Origin: Rhodoferax sp. BAB1
GTDB taxonomy: Bacteria > Pseudomonadota > Gammaproteobacteria > Burkholderiales > Burkholderiaceae_C
Direction of reading: 5' to 3'
Assembly (NCBI RefSeq): GCF_013334205.1
Contig: NZ_CP054424.1
Span: forward strand, 3,756,376 to 3,820,375
DNA: 64,000 nucleotides
The position numbers and the translations under genes were made by a program. The notes below the pieces were generated by a model. That model saw nothing but the letters and a program-made list of their open reading frames with translations, had not been told where the DNA came from and searched no databases. Below, one piece after another: positions 16,533-25,482 of this stretch (its first letter is position 1; each line of letters starts with the position of its first letter).

Positions 16533-17404
16533 GACAGGCTCCCGGCGTCAGAGGCACGCTGCAGCCGCAGTGTGGTGTTGATGGCACGGCTCAGCTTGGC
16601 CGCGTAGTCCGGATCGGTGGCATAACCCGCGTCCTGCAGGCCCTCGGCCCAGCCCTGCACCGAGCCGGTCTGCTGGCGGGCCTGCGCATAACGCGGGCTG
16701 TTGCCGATCAGCTGGGCGAAGTCGCGGAATGACTCGGCGTGCGAGTCGTAGGCGCGAAAGCGTGCCACGGTTTTCTGCGGCATGCCGTCCACGTATTCGG
16801 TGGTGGTGACCTCGGCGACCTTGCCCTTCCAGTCCGCGTTGGCCTTGATGCCGAAGAGGTTGTGTGAGGGGCTGCCGTCCTTCATGAGGATCTCGCGCCG
16901 GCCCCAGCCGCTCTCATGGCCGGCCTGGCCCAGCAGGTAGCTGGCCGGCAGACCGCTGCTGCGCTGCACCTCCTGGGCGGCGGCGCCGTGCTGCTGCACG
17001 AAACCGCGCGCGGCCGCGGGTGCCGGCACCTGGGTCGCCGTGGCGCCGGGCCCGGTGCTCGCGTCGGCCTTGGCCTGGTCCTTCATGCCCATCTGCTGCA
17101 TCAGCTGTTTGGCGATCACTTCAGCCAGGCCACCGGGCTGGCCGGTCATCTGCACGGCGAACTGCTGGTCCAGCAGGTCGGTGCCCAGGTCGCCACCGGG
17201 GCTGTCGAGCATGCCGCTTTTCATCGAGTTGCTGGCCTCGCGCATGCTTTTGAGCAGCTCGCGCATGAACAGGGCTTCGAACTGCTTGGCGGTTTCCTTG
17301 ACGGCTTCGGGCGTGGCCTGGCCGGCCTGGAACTTCAGGCGGTTCAGGCTGGCGCCGTCGGCGGCCAGCGACTGGGTCAGGGGGTTGAGCGCGCCGGACT
17401 GCAT
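16529..17404 (-). CDS. flgJ: Flagellar rod assembly protein/muramidase FlgJ
   Basis: 291 residues with two domains. The N-terminal rod-capping domain (residues about 25-110) contains AKQFEALFMRELLKSMREAS and DQQFAVQM. The C-terminal glucosaminidase domain (about 140-290) contains YLLGQAGHESGWGRREI, including the catalytic Glu. It opens the peptidoglycan for rod passage in the periplasm. It lies between flgI and flgK, and the gap to flgI is one base. Confidence 0.97.
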   Translation of the reverse strand: MQSGALNPLTQSLAADGASLNRLKFQAGQATPEAVKETAKQFEALFMRELLKSMREASNSMKSGMLDSPGGDLGTDLLDQQFAVQMTGQPGGLAEVIAKQLMQQMGMKDQAKADASTGPGATATQVPAPAAARGFVQQHGAAAQEVQRSSGLPASYLLGQAGHESGWGRREILMKDGSPSHNLFGIKANADWKGKVAEVTTTEYVDGMPQKTVARFRAYDSHAESFRDFAQLIGNSPRYAQARQQTGSVQGWAEGLQDAGYATDPDYAAKLSRAINTTLRLQRASDAGSLS

Positions 17405-17405
17405 C

Positions 17406-18551
17406 TCAGATCACTTCGAGTTCGGCATTCAGGGCACCGGCGGCCTTGATGGCCTGCAGGATGGCCAGCAGGTCCTGCGGCGTGGCGCCCAGGGCGTTGA
17501 GCGCGCGCACCACGTCGGCCAGCTTGGGCGCGTTGGGCAGCTGGATCAGGATGCCCGGTTCCTGGCGGATCTCGATATTGGTCTTCTCCGCCACCACGGT
17601 CTGGCCCGAGGACAGCGGGCCGGGCTGGCTGATGATGGGCGTGGAGCTGATGCTGACCGAGAGGTTGCCGTGCGCGATGGCGCAGGGGCCCAGGGTCACG
17701 GCCTGGTTCAGCACGATGGAGCCGGTGCGCGAGTTGATCACCACGCGCGCGGCCGGCACCGAGGCCTCCAGGGGCAGCTCTTCCATCTCGGCGATGAAGC
17801 TGATGCGGTCGTTCGGTTCGGTGGGCGCGCGCACGTCCACCGTGCGGCCGTCCAGGGCGCGGGCCACGCCGTCGCCGAAGCGCGTGTTGATGGCCGCGGC
17901 CACCCGGCGCGCGGTCTGGAAGTCGCTGGCCTCCAGGCCGAGCTTGAAGCTGCTGCCTTCGAGCAGGGGCGTGGGCACGGCGCGTTCGATCTGGGCGCCA
18001 CCAGGCACGCGACCGGCGCTCAGGTGGTTGATCTGCACACGGCTGCCGCCGGCGGCCGCACCGGCACCAGCCACGATCAGGTTGCCCTGGGCCAGGGCAT
18101 AGACCTGGCCGTCGGCACCGCGCAGCGGCGTGGAAATCAGCATGCCGCCCTTGAGCGACTTGGCGTTGCCCATGGAGGAGACGGTGGCGTCCACGCTCTG
18201 GCCGGGCCGGGCGAAGGCCGGCAGCTGCGCCGTGACCAGCACGGCGGCGACGTTCTTGAGTTGCAGGCGCGAAGCCAGCTCCGGCGAGAGGGCAATGCCC
18301 ATCTGCTGCAGGTAGTTGCTCAGCGTCTGCGTGGTGTAGGGCATCTGCGTGGTCTGGTCGCCGGTGCCGTCCAGGCCGATCACCAGGCCGAAGCCGGTGA
18401 GCTGGTTGCTGCGCACGCCATCGATGGTGGCCACTTCCTTGATGCGGCTGGCCAGCACGGGCTGGGCCAGCAGCAGGCCCAGGCCCAGGCCCAGCAGCAC
18501 GGCGCCGCGGCGCAGGGTGGCGAGCAGTGAGAGGAGGTGGCCGGTGTTCAT
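17406..18551 (-). CDS. flgI: Flagellar P-ring protein FlgI
   Basis: 381 residues. The N-terminus has a signal peptide (GAVLLGLGLGLLLAQPVLAS) followed by the family motif RIKEVATIDGVRSNQLTGFG and LVIGLDGTGDQT. FlgI forms the periplasmic ring around the rod and depends on FlgA. Start: ATG 18551. A 65-base gap separates it from flgH; that gap holds a sigma-28-like motif on the opposite strand. Confidence 0.97.
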   Translation of the reverse strand: MNTGHLLSLLATLRRGAVLLGLGLGLLLAQPVLASRIKEVATIDGVRSNQLTGFGLVIGLDGTGDQTTQMPYTTQTLSNYLQQMGIALSPELASRLQLKNVAAVLVTAQLPAFARPGQSVDATVSSMGNAKSLKGGMLISTPLRGADGQVYALAQGNLIVAGAGAAAGGSRVQINHLSAGRVPGGAQIERAVPTPLLEGSSFKLGLEASDFQTARRVAAAINTRFGDGVARALDGRTVDVRAPTEPNDRISFIAEMEELPLEASVPAARVVINSRTGSIVLNQAVTLGPCAIAHGNLSVSISSTPIISQPGPLSSGQTVVAEKTNIEIRQEPGILIQLPNAPKLADVVRALNALGATPQDLLAILQAIKAAGALNAELEVI

Positions 18552-18616
18552 GGTGGTGCGGGGCTCAAGTTCTGGCGGGAAAGGTCGAAACCAGCGATAA
18601 CTGATTCTGTAAGCGC

Positions 18617-19294
18617 TCAGAAGGGCGAAAGGTTGAAAAAGAACCGGGTTAACCAGCCTACTGTCTGCGCTTCATGCTGCGGGCCGCGGCCCTTGGACTC
18701 GACGCGCACATTGGCGACCTGGTTCGAATTGATGATGCTGCCCGGCAGGATGGCCAGCGGATCGACGGTGCCGGTGAAACGCAGCACGTCGACGTTGTGG
18801 TTCAGGCCGATCTGCTTTTCCCCGGTGACGACCAGATGCCCGTTGGGCAGGACGTCGGCCACGGTGGCCGTGATCGAACCCGAGAAGGTGTTGGCCGCTT
18901 CGGTGCCGCCCTGGCCCGAGAAGTCGGCCTCGCTGGCCGCGCCGATGCGCAGCCGGTTCTCGGCCGCCGTGCCCGGGAACTTCAGCCCCGGCACCATGGT
19001 GATGCTGCCGTCGATGCTGCTGCTGCGGTTGGCCGTGGAGCTGGACTTCTGGCTGGCCGTGACGGCCTCGACGATGCGGATGGTCAGCGTGTCGCCGACC
19101 TGGCGCGCTCGCCGGTCTTCGAAGCTGGGGCGGTAGCTGGCGTTCTGGAACAGGCTGCCGGTGGCAGGCCGCACGGCCGCCTGCGCGGGGACTTGTGCCA
19201 TGCGCGCGTCGGCAAAGTCGACCTGGGCCGGCTTCGGGGTGGCGGCGCAACCCGTCAACAGCGCGACGCCAAGCAGGAGCAGGAAGTGTTTCAT
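18617..19294 (-). CDS. flgH: Flagellar L-ring lipoprotein FlgH
   Basis: 225 residues. The start [18 protein letters not shown] contains a lipobox (LTGC), so the protein is lipidated and placed in the outer membrane. Family motifs are SLFQ..ASYRPSFEDRRARQVGD, VTASQKSSS, and NGHLVVTGEKQIGLN. The ATG overlaps the flgG stop as TGATG, and GCAGGAGCAGG on the other strand does not contribute. The longer open frame upstream is a shadow of flgG. Confidence 0.97.
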   Translation of the reverse strand: MKHFLLLLGVALLTGCAATPKPAQVDFADARMAQVPAQAAVRPATGSLFQNASYRPSFEDRRARQVGDTLTIRIVEAVTASQKSSSTANRSSSIDGSITMVPGLKFPGTAAENRLRIGAASEADFSGQGGTEAANTFSGSITATVADVLPNGHLVVTGEKQIGLNHNVDVLRFTGTVDPLAILPGSIINSNQVANVRVESKGRGPQHEAQTVGWLTRFFFNLSPF

Positions 19295-20076
19295 CAGAGT
19301 TGTCCCAGCTTTTGCAGCATCTGGTCCGAGGTCTGGATGGCCTTGGAGTTCATCTCGTAGGCGCGCTGGGTCTGGATCATGGTCACCAGCTCCTGCACCA
19401 CGTTGACGTTGGAGGTTTCCAGGAACCCCTGCATCAGCTGGCCCAGGCCGTTGGCGCCCGGGGTGCCGGTGTTGGGCTGGCCCGAGGCGGTGGTCTCGGC
19501 GTAGAGGTTCTGGCCGCGCGGCTCCAGGCCGGCCGGGTTGATGAAGCTGGCCAGCGGAATGGTGCCGATGGGCTGCGGCGTGACGGTGCCGGGAATGGTG
19601 GCCGTCACGTTGCCGTCGGCCGAGATCGAGACATTGGTGGCGTTGGCCGGCACCGTGATGCCGTTGGCCACCGGCAAGCCGTTGTTGGTGACCAGCTGGC
19701 CCTGGGCGTTCACCTGGAAGGCGCCGTCGCGGGTGTAGTTGATCGTGCCGTCGGGCATGGTGATCTGGAAGAAACCGTTGCCCTGGATGGCGATGTCCAG
19801 GTTGTTGCCCGACTGCTGCAGGCTGCCCTGCGTGAAGGTGCGGCTGGTGGCCACGGTGCGCACGCCCAGGCCGACCTGCAGGCCGGTGGGCAGCTGCGAC
19901 TGTTCGGAGGTGCTGGAGCCGACCTGGCGCAGGTTCTGGTACATCAGGTCCTCGAACACCGCGTGCGAACGCTTGAAGCCGTTGGTGGACGAGTTGGCCA
20001 GGTTGTTGGAGATCACGTCCAGCTGCATCTGCTGGGCTTCCATGCCGGTCTTGGCGATCCACAGGGAATTGAACAT
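19294..20076 (-). CDS. flgG: Distal rod protein FlgG
   Basis: 260 residues, the usual length. The N-terminus ([35 protein letters not shown]) and C-terminus ([20 protein letters not shown]) are diagnostic of FlgG, which builds the distal rod. The stop codon overlaps the flgH start. It lies 29 bases after flgF. Confidence 0.98.
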   Translation of the reverse strand: MFNSLWIAKTGMEAQQMQLDVISNNLANSSTNGFKRSHAVFEDLMYQNLRQVGSSTSEQSQLPTGLQVGLGVRTVATSRTFTQGSLQQSGNNLDIAIQGNGFFQITMPDGTINYTRDGAFQVNAQGQLVTNNGLPVANGITVPANATNVSISADGNVTATIPGTVTPQPIGTIPLASFINPAGLEPRGQNLYAETTASGQPNTGTPGANGLGQLMQGFLETSNVNVVQELVTMIQTQRAYEMNSKAIQTSDQMLQKLGQL

Positions 20077-20105
20077 GGTGGCTTCCTAGAGGTGAGGGGG
20101 GTGCA

Positions 20106-20846
20106 TCAGCCCTGCAGGCTGAGCAGCTGGCCGGCGGAGCGGTCGTTGGATTCGGCGGTCTGCATCAGGCGCATCTGCACCTCGAACTGGCGGGCGGTCT
20201 GGATCATGCCGACCATGGTCTCCACCGCGTTCACGTTGGAGCCTTCGAGCACACCCACCAGCATGCGGGCGTTGGCGTCGTTGGGCAGCGGTGCGCCCGA
20301 AGCGGGGCGGAACAGGCCGTCGGTGCCGCGCCTGAGCGGATCGTCGGGCGTGGGCGTGGCCAGCTTGAGGCGGCCCACATTGGTCGAAGGCTGGTTGCCG
20401 GTCTTGGCGCTGATGGTGCCGTCAAAGCCCAGGCTGATCACCGAGTCCTGCGGCACCTGGATGGGCGCGCCGCCGTCGGACAGCACGGGCAGGCCGTTGC
20501 TGGTCTGCAGCACGCCCTCGGGTGAGACTTCGAAGCCGCCGCTGCGGGTGTAGGCCTCGGTGCCGTCCAGGCCCTGCACGGCAAACCAGCTGCTGCCCTG
20601 CGGCATGGCGTCCATGTCGCGGCCGGTGCGCTGGGCCGGGCCGGGCGCATCACGGTGGCCGGCGGTGGCCTCCAGCGCGAACACGCGCGTGGTGGCGCCG
20701 TCGCCGCGCAGGGGCACGGCGCGGTAGGTCGAGAGCTCGGCGCGAAAGCCGTTGGTCGAGACGTTGGCCAGGTTGTTGGAGAGCACGGACTGCCGGTGCG
20801 CGGCAGCGTTGGCTCCGGTCATCGCGGTGTAGATCAGGCGGTCCAT
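20106..20846 (-). CDS. flgF: Proximal rod protein FlgF
   Basis: 246 residues. MDRLIYTAMTGANAAAHRQS and LSNNLANVSTNGFRAELSTY identify FlgF, and the C-terminus has the matching rod helix (ETMVGMIQTARQFEVQMRLM). It is a proximal rod subunit in the periplasm. Start: ATG 20846, 23 bases after flgE. Confidence 0.97.
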   Translation of the reverse strand: MDRLIYTAMTGANAAAHRQSVLSNNLANVSTNGFRAELSTYRAVPLRGDGATTRVFALEATAGHRDAPGPAQRTGRDMDAMPQGSSWFAVQGLDGTEAYTRSGGFEVSPEGVLQTSNGLPVLSDGGAPIQVPQDSVISLGFDGTISAKTGNQPSTNVGRLKLATPTPDDPLRRGTDGLFRPASGAPLPNDANARMLVGVLEGSNVNAVETMVGMIQTARQFEVQMRLMQTAESNDRSAGQLLSLQG

Positions 20847-20869
20847 GGCATGTCTCTTTCAGGTGGCGT

Positions 20870-22090
20870 TTAGCGCAGGTTCACCAGGGTCTGCAGCACC
20901 TGGTCCTGCGTCTTGATGGTCTGGGCGTTGGCCTGGTAGGCACGCTGCGCGGTCATCATGTTGACCAGCTGCTGCGTGAGGTCGACGTTGGAGTCCTCCA
21001 GCGCGCCGGCGCGCAGGCTGCCGAACTTGCCCTCGGTCGGGGCGCCCTGGATGGGCTGGCCCGATTCCAGGGTCTCGATCCACTGGCCGTTGCCGGTGGG
21101 CGCCAGGCCCTGCACGTTGCGGAAATTCACCATGGCGAACTGGCCGGCGGCCTGGGTCTCGCCGTTGGAGTAACGCGCCAGGATGACGCCGTTCTCCTCG
21201 ATCTTCACGCCCACCAGTTCACCGGGCGGGTAGCCGTCCTGCGACAGGTCCGAGACTGCGAAGCGTGCGCCGTACTGGGTGGCGGTGGCCACGTCGAGCG
21301 TGACGTTGAAGGTGCCGATCGCCGGGTTGGGCGAGGTGATGGGCACGGTGAGCGCGGCCGGCACGGTGGAGGTCAGCAGGCCGTTGGTGCCGAAATTCAG
21401 GAGACCGACCGCGCTGGCGGTGGCGGTGGCGGCCGAGGTCGGATCGGTGTAGATCTGCCACTGGTCGTTGGCGACCTTGCGCATGTACATCGAGACCGGG
21501 ATCGGCACGCCCTGCGAGTCGTAGGCCGTCAGCGAGGTGCCGTAGGTGGTCAGCGGGGTGTTGGGGACGACCGAGTTCCACACCACGGCCTCGGCGTCCA
21601 CGTTGAACTCGGCGGTGATGGCCGTGGTCTGGTTGGCACCGATGGGCGCGGCCGTGGGCAGCTGGATGGGGTTGGTCGAGAAGCTCAGGCGGTTGCCGGC
21701 GATGTCGGTCTGGTAACCCAGCACCTGGGCGCCGGTGTTGGTGGTGATGAAGCCGAAGCGGTCGAGCTTGAGTTCACCCGAGCGCGTGTAGGCCGCCGAG
21801 CCGTCGGGCAGTTCCAGCTGCAGGAAACCCGCGCCGTTGATGGCCACGTCCAGGTCGTTGTTGGTGACCGAGATGTTGCCCTGCGTGAACTGCTGCGAGA
21901 CCGTGCTCACCTCCACGCCCAGGCCGGCCGAGCTACCGCCGCCCGTGCCCAGAGAAGAGGCCACCAGCTCGCCGTATTCGGCGCGCGAGGCCTTCATGCC
22001 CGTGGTGTTGGCATTGGCGATGTTGTGGCCGATCACGTCCAGGTTGCGACTGGTGGCGTTCAGACCGGAGAGACCTTGTTGGAAGCCCAT
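20870..22090 (-). CDS. flgE: Flagellar hook protein FlgE
   Basis: 406 residues. The N-terminus (MGFQQGLSGLNATSRNLDVI, GHNIANANTTGMK) and the C-terminus (NVDLTQQLVNMMTAQRAYQA) are typical of the hook subunit. The middle carries the FlgE D1/D2 region (PIPVSMYMRKVANDQWQIY). Size is close to that of enterobacterial FlgE. It is followed by flgF and preceded by the hook cap gene flgD. Confidence 0.97.
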   Translation of the reverse strand: MGFQQGLSGLNATSRNLDVIGHNIANANTTGMKASRAEYGELVASSLGTGGGSSAGLGVEVSTVSQQFTQGNISVTNNDLDVAINGAGFLQLELPDGSAAYTRSGELKLDRFGFITTNTGAQVLGYQTDIAGNRLSFSTNPIQLPTAAPIGANQTTAITAEFNVDAEAVVWNSVVPNTPLTTYGTSLTAYDSQGVPIPVSMYMRKVANDQWQIYTDPTSAATATASAVGLLNFGTNGLLTSTVPAALTVPITSPNPAIGTFNVTLDVATATQYGARFAVSDLSQDGYPPGELVGVKIEENGVILARYSNGETQAAGQFAMVNFRNVQGLAPTGNGQWIETLESGQPIQGAPTEGKFGSLRAGALEDSNVDLTQQLVNMMTAQRAYQANAQTIKTQDQVLQTLVNLR

Positions 22091-22126
22091 GGTGTGTTCC
22101 TTGGTGGATGCGTGAGAGTGCGGGGT

Positions 22127-22783
22127 TCAGAGAATGGACTTGATGTCGGCGTAGGACACCGGGTCGCGGCCGAAGAGGCGGATCTGCATGACACCGTCTT
22201 CGCTGCCCACCGACTCCACGGTGCTGCGCGCCAGCCCCGTGGTTTCGATGGCGTTGCCCGCGCGGGTGGCGACGATGCGGAAGCTCGGCTCGGTGGTGCC
22301 GGCGTAGGCCGAGGCATCCCAGGCGAATTCGTGGCGGCCGGCCGGCAGCGAGCCGGCGCTCAGGGTGTCGATGATCTGGCCCGAGCCGTTGAGGATCTCG
22401 ATCTTCACGTTGTCGGTCGCGCCCGACAGCTCGATGGCGCCGCGCGCCACGCCGTCCTGCACCACCAGCTGGTCGCTTTCGATGAACACGTCGCGGCCCA
22501 CCAGTGCGGCGCCCTGCAGCACCTGCATGGTGGAGAACTGGGCCGTCATGCTCTGCATGGTGCTGTTGAGCTGCTGGATGCCGCTGACCGTGTTGATCTG
22601 CGCCATCTGCGTGGTCATCTGCGCGTTGTCCATGGGGTTGAGCGGATCCTGGCTGTTGATCTGCGCGACCAGCAGCTTGAGGAAACGGTCCTGCATCTGC
22701 GCCGGGTCGGTGCTGAGCGTGCGGTTGGACGAACTGCCGGTGTTCGTGAGGCTGTTGATGTAGGTAGCGCTGTCGACGGCCAT
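22127..22783 (-). CDS. flgD: Flagellar hook capping protein FlgD
   Basis: 218 residues. The N-terminal motif MQDRFLKLLVAQINSQDPLN and PMDNAQMTTQMAQINTVSGI is diagnostic of FlgD, and the rest matches the FlgD Ig-like and Tudor-like core (GSLPAGRHEFAWD). It caps the growing hook and recruits hook subunits. I chose ATG 22783, which has GGAG eight bases upstream; a TTG at 22810 would run into the end of flgC. Confidence 0.96.
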   Translation of the reverse strand: MAVDSATYINSLTNTGSSSNRTLSTDPAQMQDRFLKLLVAQINSQDPLNPMDNAQMTTQMAQINTVSGIQQLNSTMQSMTAQFSTMQVLQGAALVGRDVFIESDQLVVQDGVARGAIELSGATDNVKIEILNGSGQIIDTLSAGSLPAGRHEFAWDASAYAGTTEPSFRIVATRAGNAIETTGLARSTVESVGSEDGVMQIRLFGRDPVSYADIKSIL

Positions 22784-22799
22784 GGTGGGGGCTCCGGTT

Positions 22800-23204
22800 T
22801 TACTGGCCAAGCTGCAGCGTCTTGAGCAGCAGGGTCTTGGCGGTGTTCATGACTTCGACGTTGTTCTGGTAGGAGCGCGAAGCGGAAATCATGTTGACCA
22901 TCTCCTCCACCGGGTTCACGTTGGAGTGGCTCACGTAGCCTTCGGCGTCGGCCGAGGGGTGGGTGGGCTCGAAGACACGGCGCGCCGGCGTCTGGTCTTC
23001 CTTGATGCTGCTGACCTTGACGCCGGCCGAGGAGGCGGAGTCCATCAGCACGGTCTCGAAAGTCACCTGGCGGGCCTTGTAGGTCTGGCCGTCGGGGCCG
23101 GCCACGGCATCCGCATTGGCCAGGTTGCTGGCCACCACGTTGAGGCGTTGCGACTGCGCGCTGATCGCACTGCCTGAAACGCCGAAGATGGAAAACATGG
23201 ACAT
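22800..23204 (-). CDS. flgC: Proximal rod protein FlgC
   Basis: 134 residues. IFGVSGSAISAQSQRLNVVA and SNLANADAVAGPDGQ at the N-terminus, and NVNPVEEMVNMISASRSYQN at the C-terminus, identify FlgC. It is a proximal rod subunit. It lies 26 bases after flgB. Confidence 0.97.
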   Translation of the reverse strand: MSMFSIFGVSGSAISAQSQRLNVVASNLANADAVAGPDGQTYKARQVTFETVLMDSASSAGVKVSSIKEDQTPARRVFEPTHPSADAEGYVSHSNVNPVEEMVNMISASRSYQNNVEVMNTAKTLLLKTLQLGQ

Positions 23205-23230
23205 GATGGTGTTCCTTGGCCGGTGGCGGC

Positions 23231-23650
23231 TTATTGGCCCTGGATCGCGCTCAAGATCGTGCGCGAGTTGCCGTTAATGAAACGCAGGGTCGATTCGTAG
23301 CGCACCGCGTTGTCGACGAACTTGCCGCGTTCGCGGTCCAGGTCCACGGAGTTGTTGTCCATGGCCGGCTGGGTCTGCGCTGCGTAGCCCAGGTTGGAGC
23401 CCAGGCTGCCGTTGCCGCCATTGAGCGGGATGTGGCGCGGATTGGGCGCCGCAGCGGCAGGCTGGGCGCTGCCGGCGAGATCCTTGCCGCCCAGGGCCTG
23501 GCTCATGGCCTCGCGGAAATTGAAGTCACGGGCCACGTAGCCCGGGGTGTCGGCATTGGCGATGTTGCTTGCAATGGTGCGTTGGCGTTCGGCGCGCGCC
23601 ACCAGGGCCTTCCCATGGAAGTCCAGTGTGCTGGTCAGTTTGTCGAACAT
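23231..23650 (-). CDS. flgB: Proximal rod protein FlgB
   Basis: 139 residues, first gene of the long flgBCDEFGHIJKL operon. ERQRTIASNIANADTPGYVA, RDFNFREAM and VDLDRERGKFVDNAVRYEST are diagnostic. I chose ATG 23650 because AGAGG lies upstream at good spacing; a GTG two codons earlier (23656) is the alternative. A 30-bp perfect palindrome 59 bases upstream is a candidate activator site. Confidence 0.97.
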   Translation of the reverse strand: MFDKLTSTLDFHGKALVARAERQRTIASNIANADTPGYVARDFNFREAMSQALGGKDLAGSAQPAAAAPNPRHIPLNGGNGSLGSNLGYAAQTQPAMDNNSVDLDRERGKFVDNAVRYESTLRFINGNSRTILSAIQGQ

Positions 23651-23708
23651 AAACACCTCTGCTTTATCGGTGGGGCCGCCTGTAGCGGACGGCTGGCAGG
23701 ACCCCGTG

Positions 23709-23738
23709 CGGAAATTATGGAAAGAACTTTAATTTCCG
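23709..23738. promoter_or_regulatory. Palindrome between flgB and flgA, candidate FlhDC box
   Basis: CGGAAATTA and TAATTTCCG are perfect nine-base arms separated by 12 bases. It lies between the divergent flgB operon and flgA, where the flagellar master regulator FlhDC acts in model organisms. FlhDC sites there are inverted repeats with a 10-12 base spacer and AAAT-rich half sites, which fits in form though not in exact sequence. Confidence 0.5.
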
Positions 23739-23878
23739 AGCCGCTGAAATAAGGGGGGAAAACTGCGCTTTTGCCGGGTTTGCGCTTCACGCCTGTTCCT
23801 ATAGTCGGCAATGTGGGTGGAGTCCTGAGCCTTTTTTTGTAACACCCGGCGACACGGCTCAACCTGGAGGTGCAGTTC

Positions 23879-24628
23879 ATGGCAAACGTACAGATGGCAG
23901 GAAAGAGGCGCACGCGCGGCTGGCCCGGCGCGCTGCTGGTGTTGGCCTGTGCATTCATCCAGCTGCCGGCCCTGGCCCAGGCGGTGAGCAGCGAGGCCCA
24001 GTTGCCGGCGCTGGCGCAAGCCTGGCTGGACCGGACGCTGGCGGCCCAGGCCGCGCGCGACCAGTTGCCGGTGCGCCTGGAAGCCACGCTGGGTGTGCTG
24101 GACAGCCGCTTGCGCCTGGCGCCCTGCGCCCGTGTCGAAGCCTATCTGCCGCCGGGCAGCCGCCTGTGGGGCAGCAGCCGTATCGGCCTGCGCTGCCTGG
24201 AGGGCGCCCGCCGCTGGAATGTCTCCATACCGGTGACCGTCAAGGCCACCGGTTCGGCCTGGGTGCTGCGCCGTGACGTGGCGCCCGGCCAGCCGCTCGA
24301 GGCGGGGGATCTGATGCTGGCCGAGGTGGACTGGACGGCCGAGGCCAGCCCGGTGCTGGCCGGCCGCGACGCCTGGGCCGGCCAGGTGGCCACCCGGGCC
24401 CTGAGCGCCGGCCAGACCCTGCGCCAGAACATGGTGCGTGCCGCCCAGGTCTTCCAGGCCGGCGCCCAGGTGCGGGTGCTGGTGCAGGGCGGCGGTTTCC
24501 AGATCAGCGCCCTGGCCCAGGCACTGTCGCCCGGTGTGGTGGGCCAGCCCGCAAGGGTTAGAACCGATAGTGGGCGCGTGCTTTCAGCTACCGTTCTGGA
24601 TGCCCGGACGGTGCGGGTCGAGCTGTGA
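23879..24628 (+). CDS. flgA: Flagellar P-ring assembly chaperone FlgA
   Basis: 249 residues. A signal peptide (GALLVLACAFIQLPALAQA) is followed by the FlgA region and a C-terminal SAF domain (VLRRDVAPGQPLEAGDLMLA; RALSAGQTLRQNMVRAAQ; GVVGQPARVRTDSGRVLSAT). FlgA helps FlgI form the P ring in the periplasm. I chose ATG 23879, with GGAGG upstream at eight bases; the GTG at 23870 overlaps that ribosome site. It is divergent from flgB. Confidence 0.95.
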   Translation: MANVQMAGKRRTRGWPGALLVLACAFIQLPALAQAVSSEAQLPALAQAWLDRTLAAQAARDQLPVRLEATLGVLDSRLRLAPCARVEAYLPPGSRLWGSSRIGLRCLEGARRWNVSIPVTVKATGSAWVLRRDVAPGQPLEAGDLMLAEVDWTAEASPVLAGRDAWAGQVATRALSAGQTLRQNMVRAAQVFQAGAQVRVLVQGGGFQISALAQALSPGVVGQPARVRTDSGRVLSATVLDARTVRVEL

Positions 24629-24661
24629 AGCAGCAGATCACAGGAAAAACGCAGAAAAACC

Positions 24662-24688
24662 TCAAGTCAGTCATGATGCTGCCGATAC
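24662..24688 (+). promoter_or_regulatory. FliA (sigma-28) promoter of flgM
   Basis: TCAAGTC, 12 bases, then GCCGATAC. It matches the pattern seen before fliD and other late genes in this window. It lies about 70 bases before the flgM ATG. The leader contains a small hairpin (CGGATA, GCCCC, TATCCG) at about 24720-24736, close to the ribosome site. Confidence 0.8.
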
Positions 24689-24756
24689 CCAACGTACGGG
24701 GCTTTTTATGCCCTCCTGGCGGATAGCCCCTATCCGCGGCAGTATTGGAGAACGCC

Positions 24757-25077
24757 ATGAAAGTAGGTCAACCGGCAGATTTGCCCAAAGTTTCGACACC
24801 GCCGGCCGCGGCGTCCGGAGCGGCTGCGCCTGCGAAAAAGGAAGCCGCCGCCACGGCCGCCAGCACCGCCAGCTCTTCCGGCGTGGCGGTGACCGTCTCG
24901 ACCTCGGTGCGCAGCCTGGAGCAGGCCAACCGCGGCGAAGCGGCCGACATCGATACCGAGAAGGTCAACGCAGTGCGCCAGGCCATCGAGGACGGCAGCT
25001 ATGTCGTCAACCCCGAAGCCATCGCTGACAAATTGCTGTCCAACGCCCAGGAAATGCTGAACCGCACGCAGAACTGA
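24757..25077 (+). CDS. flgM: Anti-sigma-28 factor FlgM
   Basis: 106 residues. The N-terminus is Ala/Pro/Ser-rich and disordered. The C-terminal half matches FlgM (DIDTEKVNAVRQAIEDGSYV, VNPEAIADKLLSNAQEML). FlgM binds FliA until the hook is done and is then exported. Start: ATG 24757 after GGAG. It has its own FliA-type promoter, giving the familiar negative feedback loop, and is followed 22 bases later by flgN. Confidence 0.95.
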   Translation: MKVGQPADLPKVSTPPAAASGAAAPAKKEAAATAASTASSSGVAVTVSTSVRSLEQANRGEAADIDTEKVNAVRQAIEDGSYVVNPEAIADKLLSNAQEMLNRTQN

Positions 25078-25099
25078 GCACCCCACGGAGTCATAAGCC

Positions 25100-25459
25100 A
25101 TGCTGCCCGCCGAGATTGAAAAACCGCTGTCACAGATCGAGATGCAATGCGAATCCGTGGCCGCGGCCGTGGCCACGGGCGAGCCGCAGCTGCTGGAAAC
25201 CGCCAGCAACGCCCTGCAGCAGGCGGCCCTGGGTTTTGCCAGCCTCATGGAGCGCCTGGGCGGCGCACAGCAGGCCGGCCCTGAACTGCAGGCCCGCCTG
25301 AAAAAGCTGGCGGTGCAACTCAACATCCAGCGCGAAAACCTGATCCGCCGCAGCGTGGTGGTGGAACGCGCCCTGCACGCCATGGTGCCGGCCACGCGCA
25401 AGAGTACCTACGCCGCGCCGGCCGGCCGGGCCGGCAGCTACAAGGCGTTTTCGGCCTGA
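25100..25459 (+). CDS. flgN: Flagellar export chaperone FlgN
   Basis: 119 residues, predicted all-helical, matching the FlgN family. FlgN is the cytosolic chaperone for FlgK and FlgL. Visible segments are LSQIEMQCESVAAAVATGEP and LASLMERLGG-type amphipathic helices, with a C-terminal SYKAFSA tail. Identity rests on position after flgM, size and helical character, since the family is poorly conserved. A strong terminator follows at 25483. Confidence 0.88.
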   Translation: MLPAEIEKPLSQIEMQCESVAAAVATGEPQLLETASNALQQAALGFASLMERLGGAQQAGPELQARLKKLAVQLNIQRENLIRRSVVVERALHAMVPATRKSTYAAPAGRAGSYKAFSA

Positions 25460-25482
25460 GCTGACAAGGCTTCCAACACAAG

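Noticed and set aside
20522..22825. A 767-codon plus-strand open frame opposite flgF, flgE and flgD
   Set aside because: It is rich in Arg, Gly and His, without domains, and is a shadow of three well-supported genes.
23655..23670. ACCGATAA on the minus strand just before flgB as a FliA minus-10
   Set aside because: It is too close to the ATG (leader of only a few bases) and has no TCAAGTT at the right distance.
23690..23712. Possible sigma-54 promoter (GG-N-GC pair) in the flgB-flgA gap
   Set aside because: The spacing is 11 instead of 10 bases and the flanking consensus is poor.
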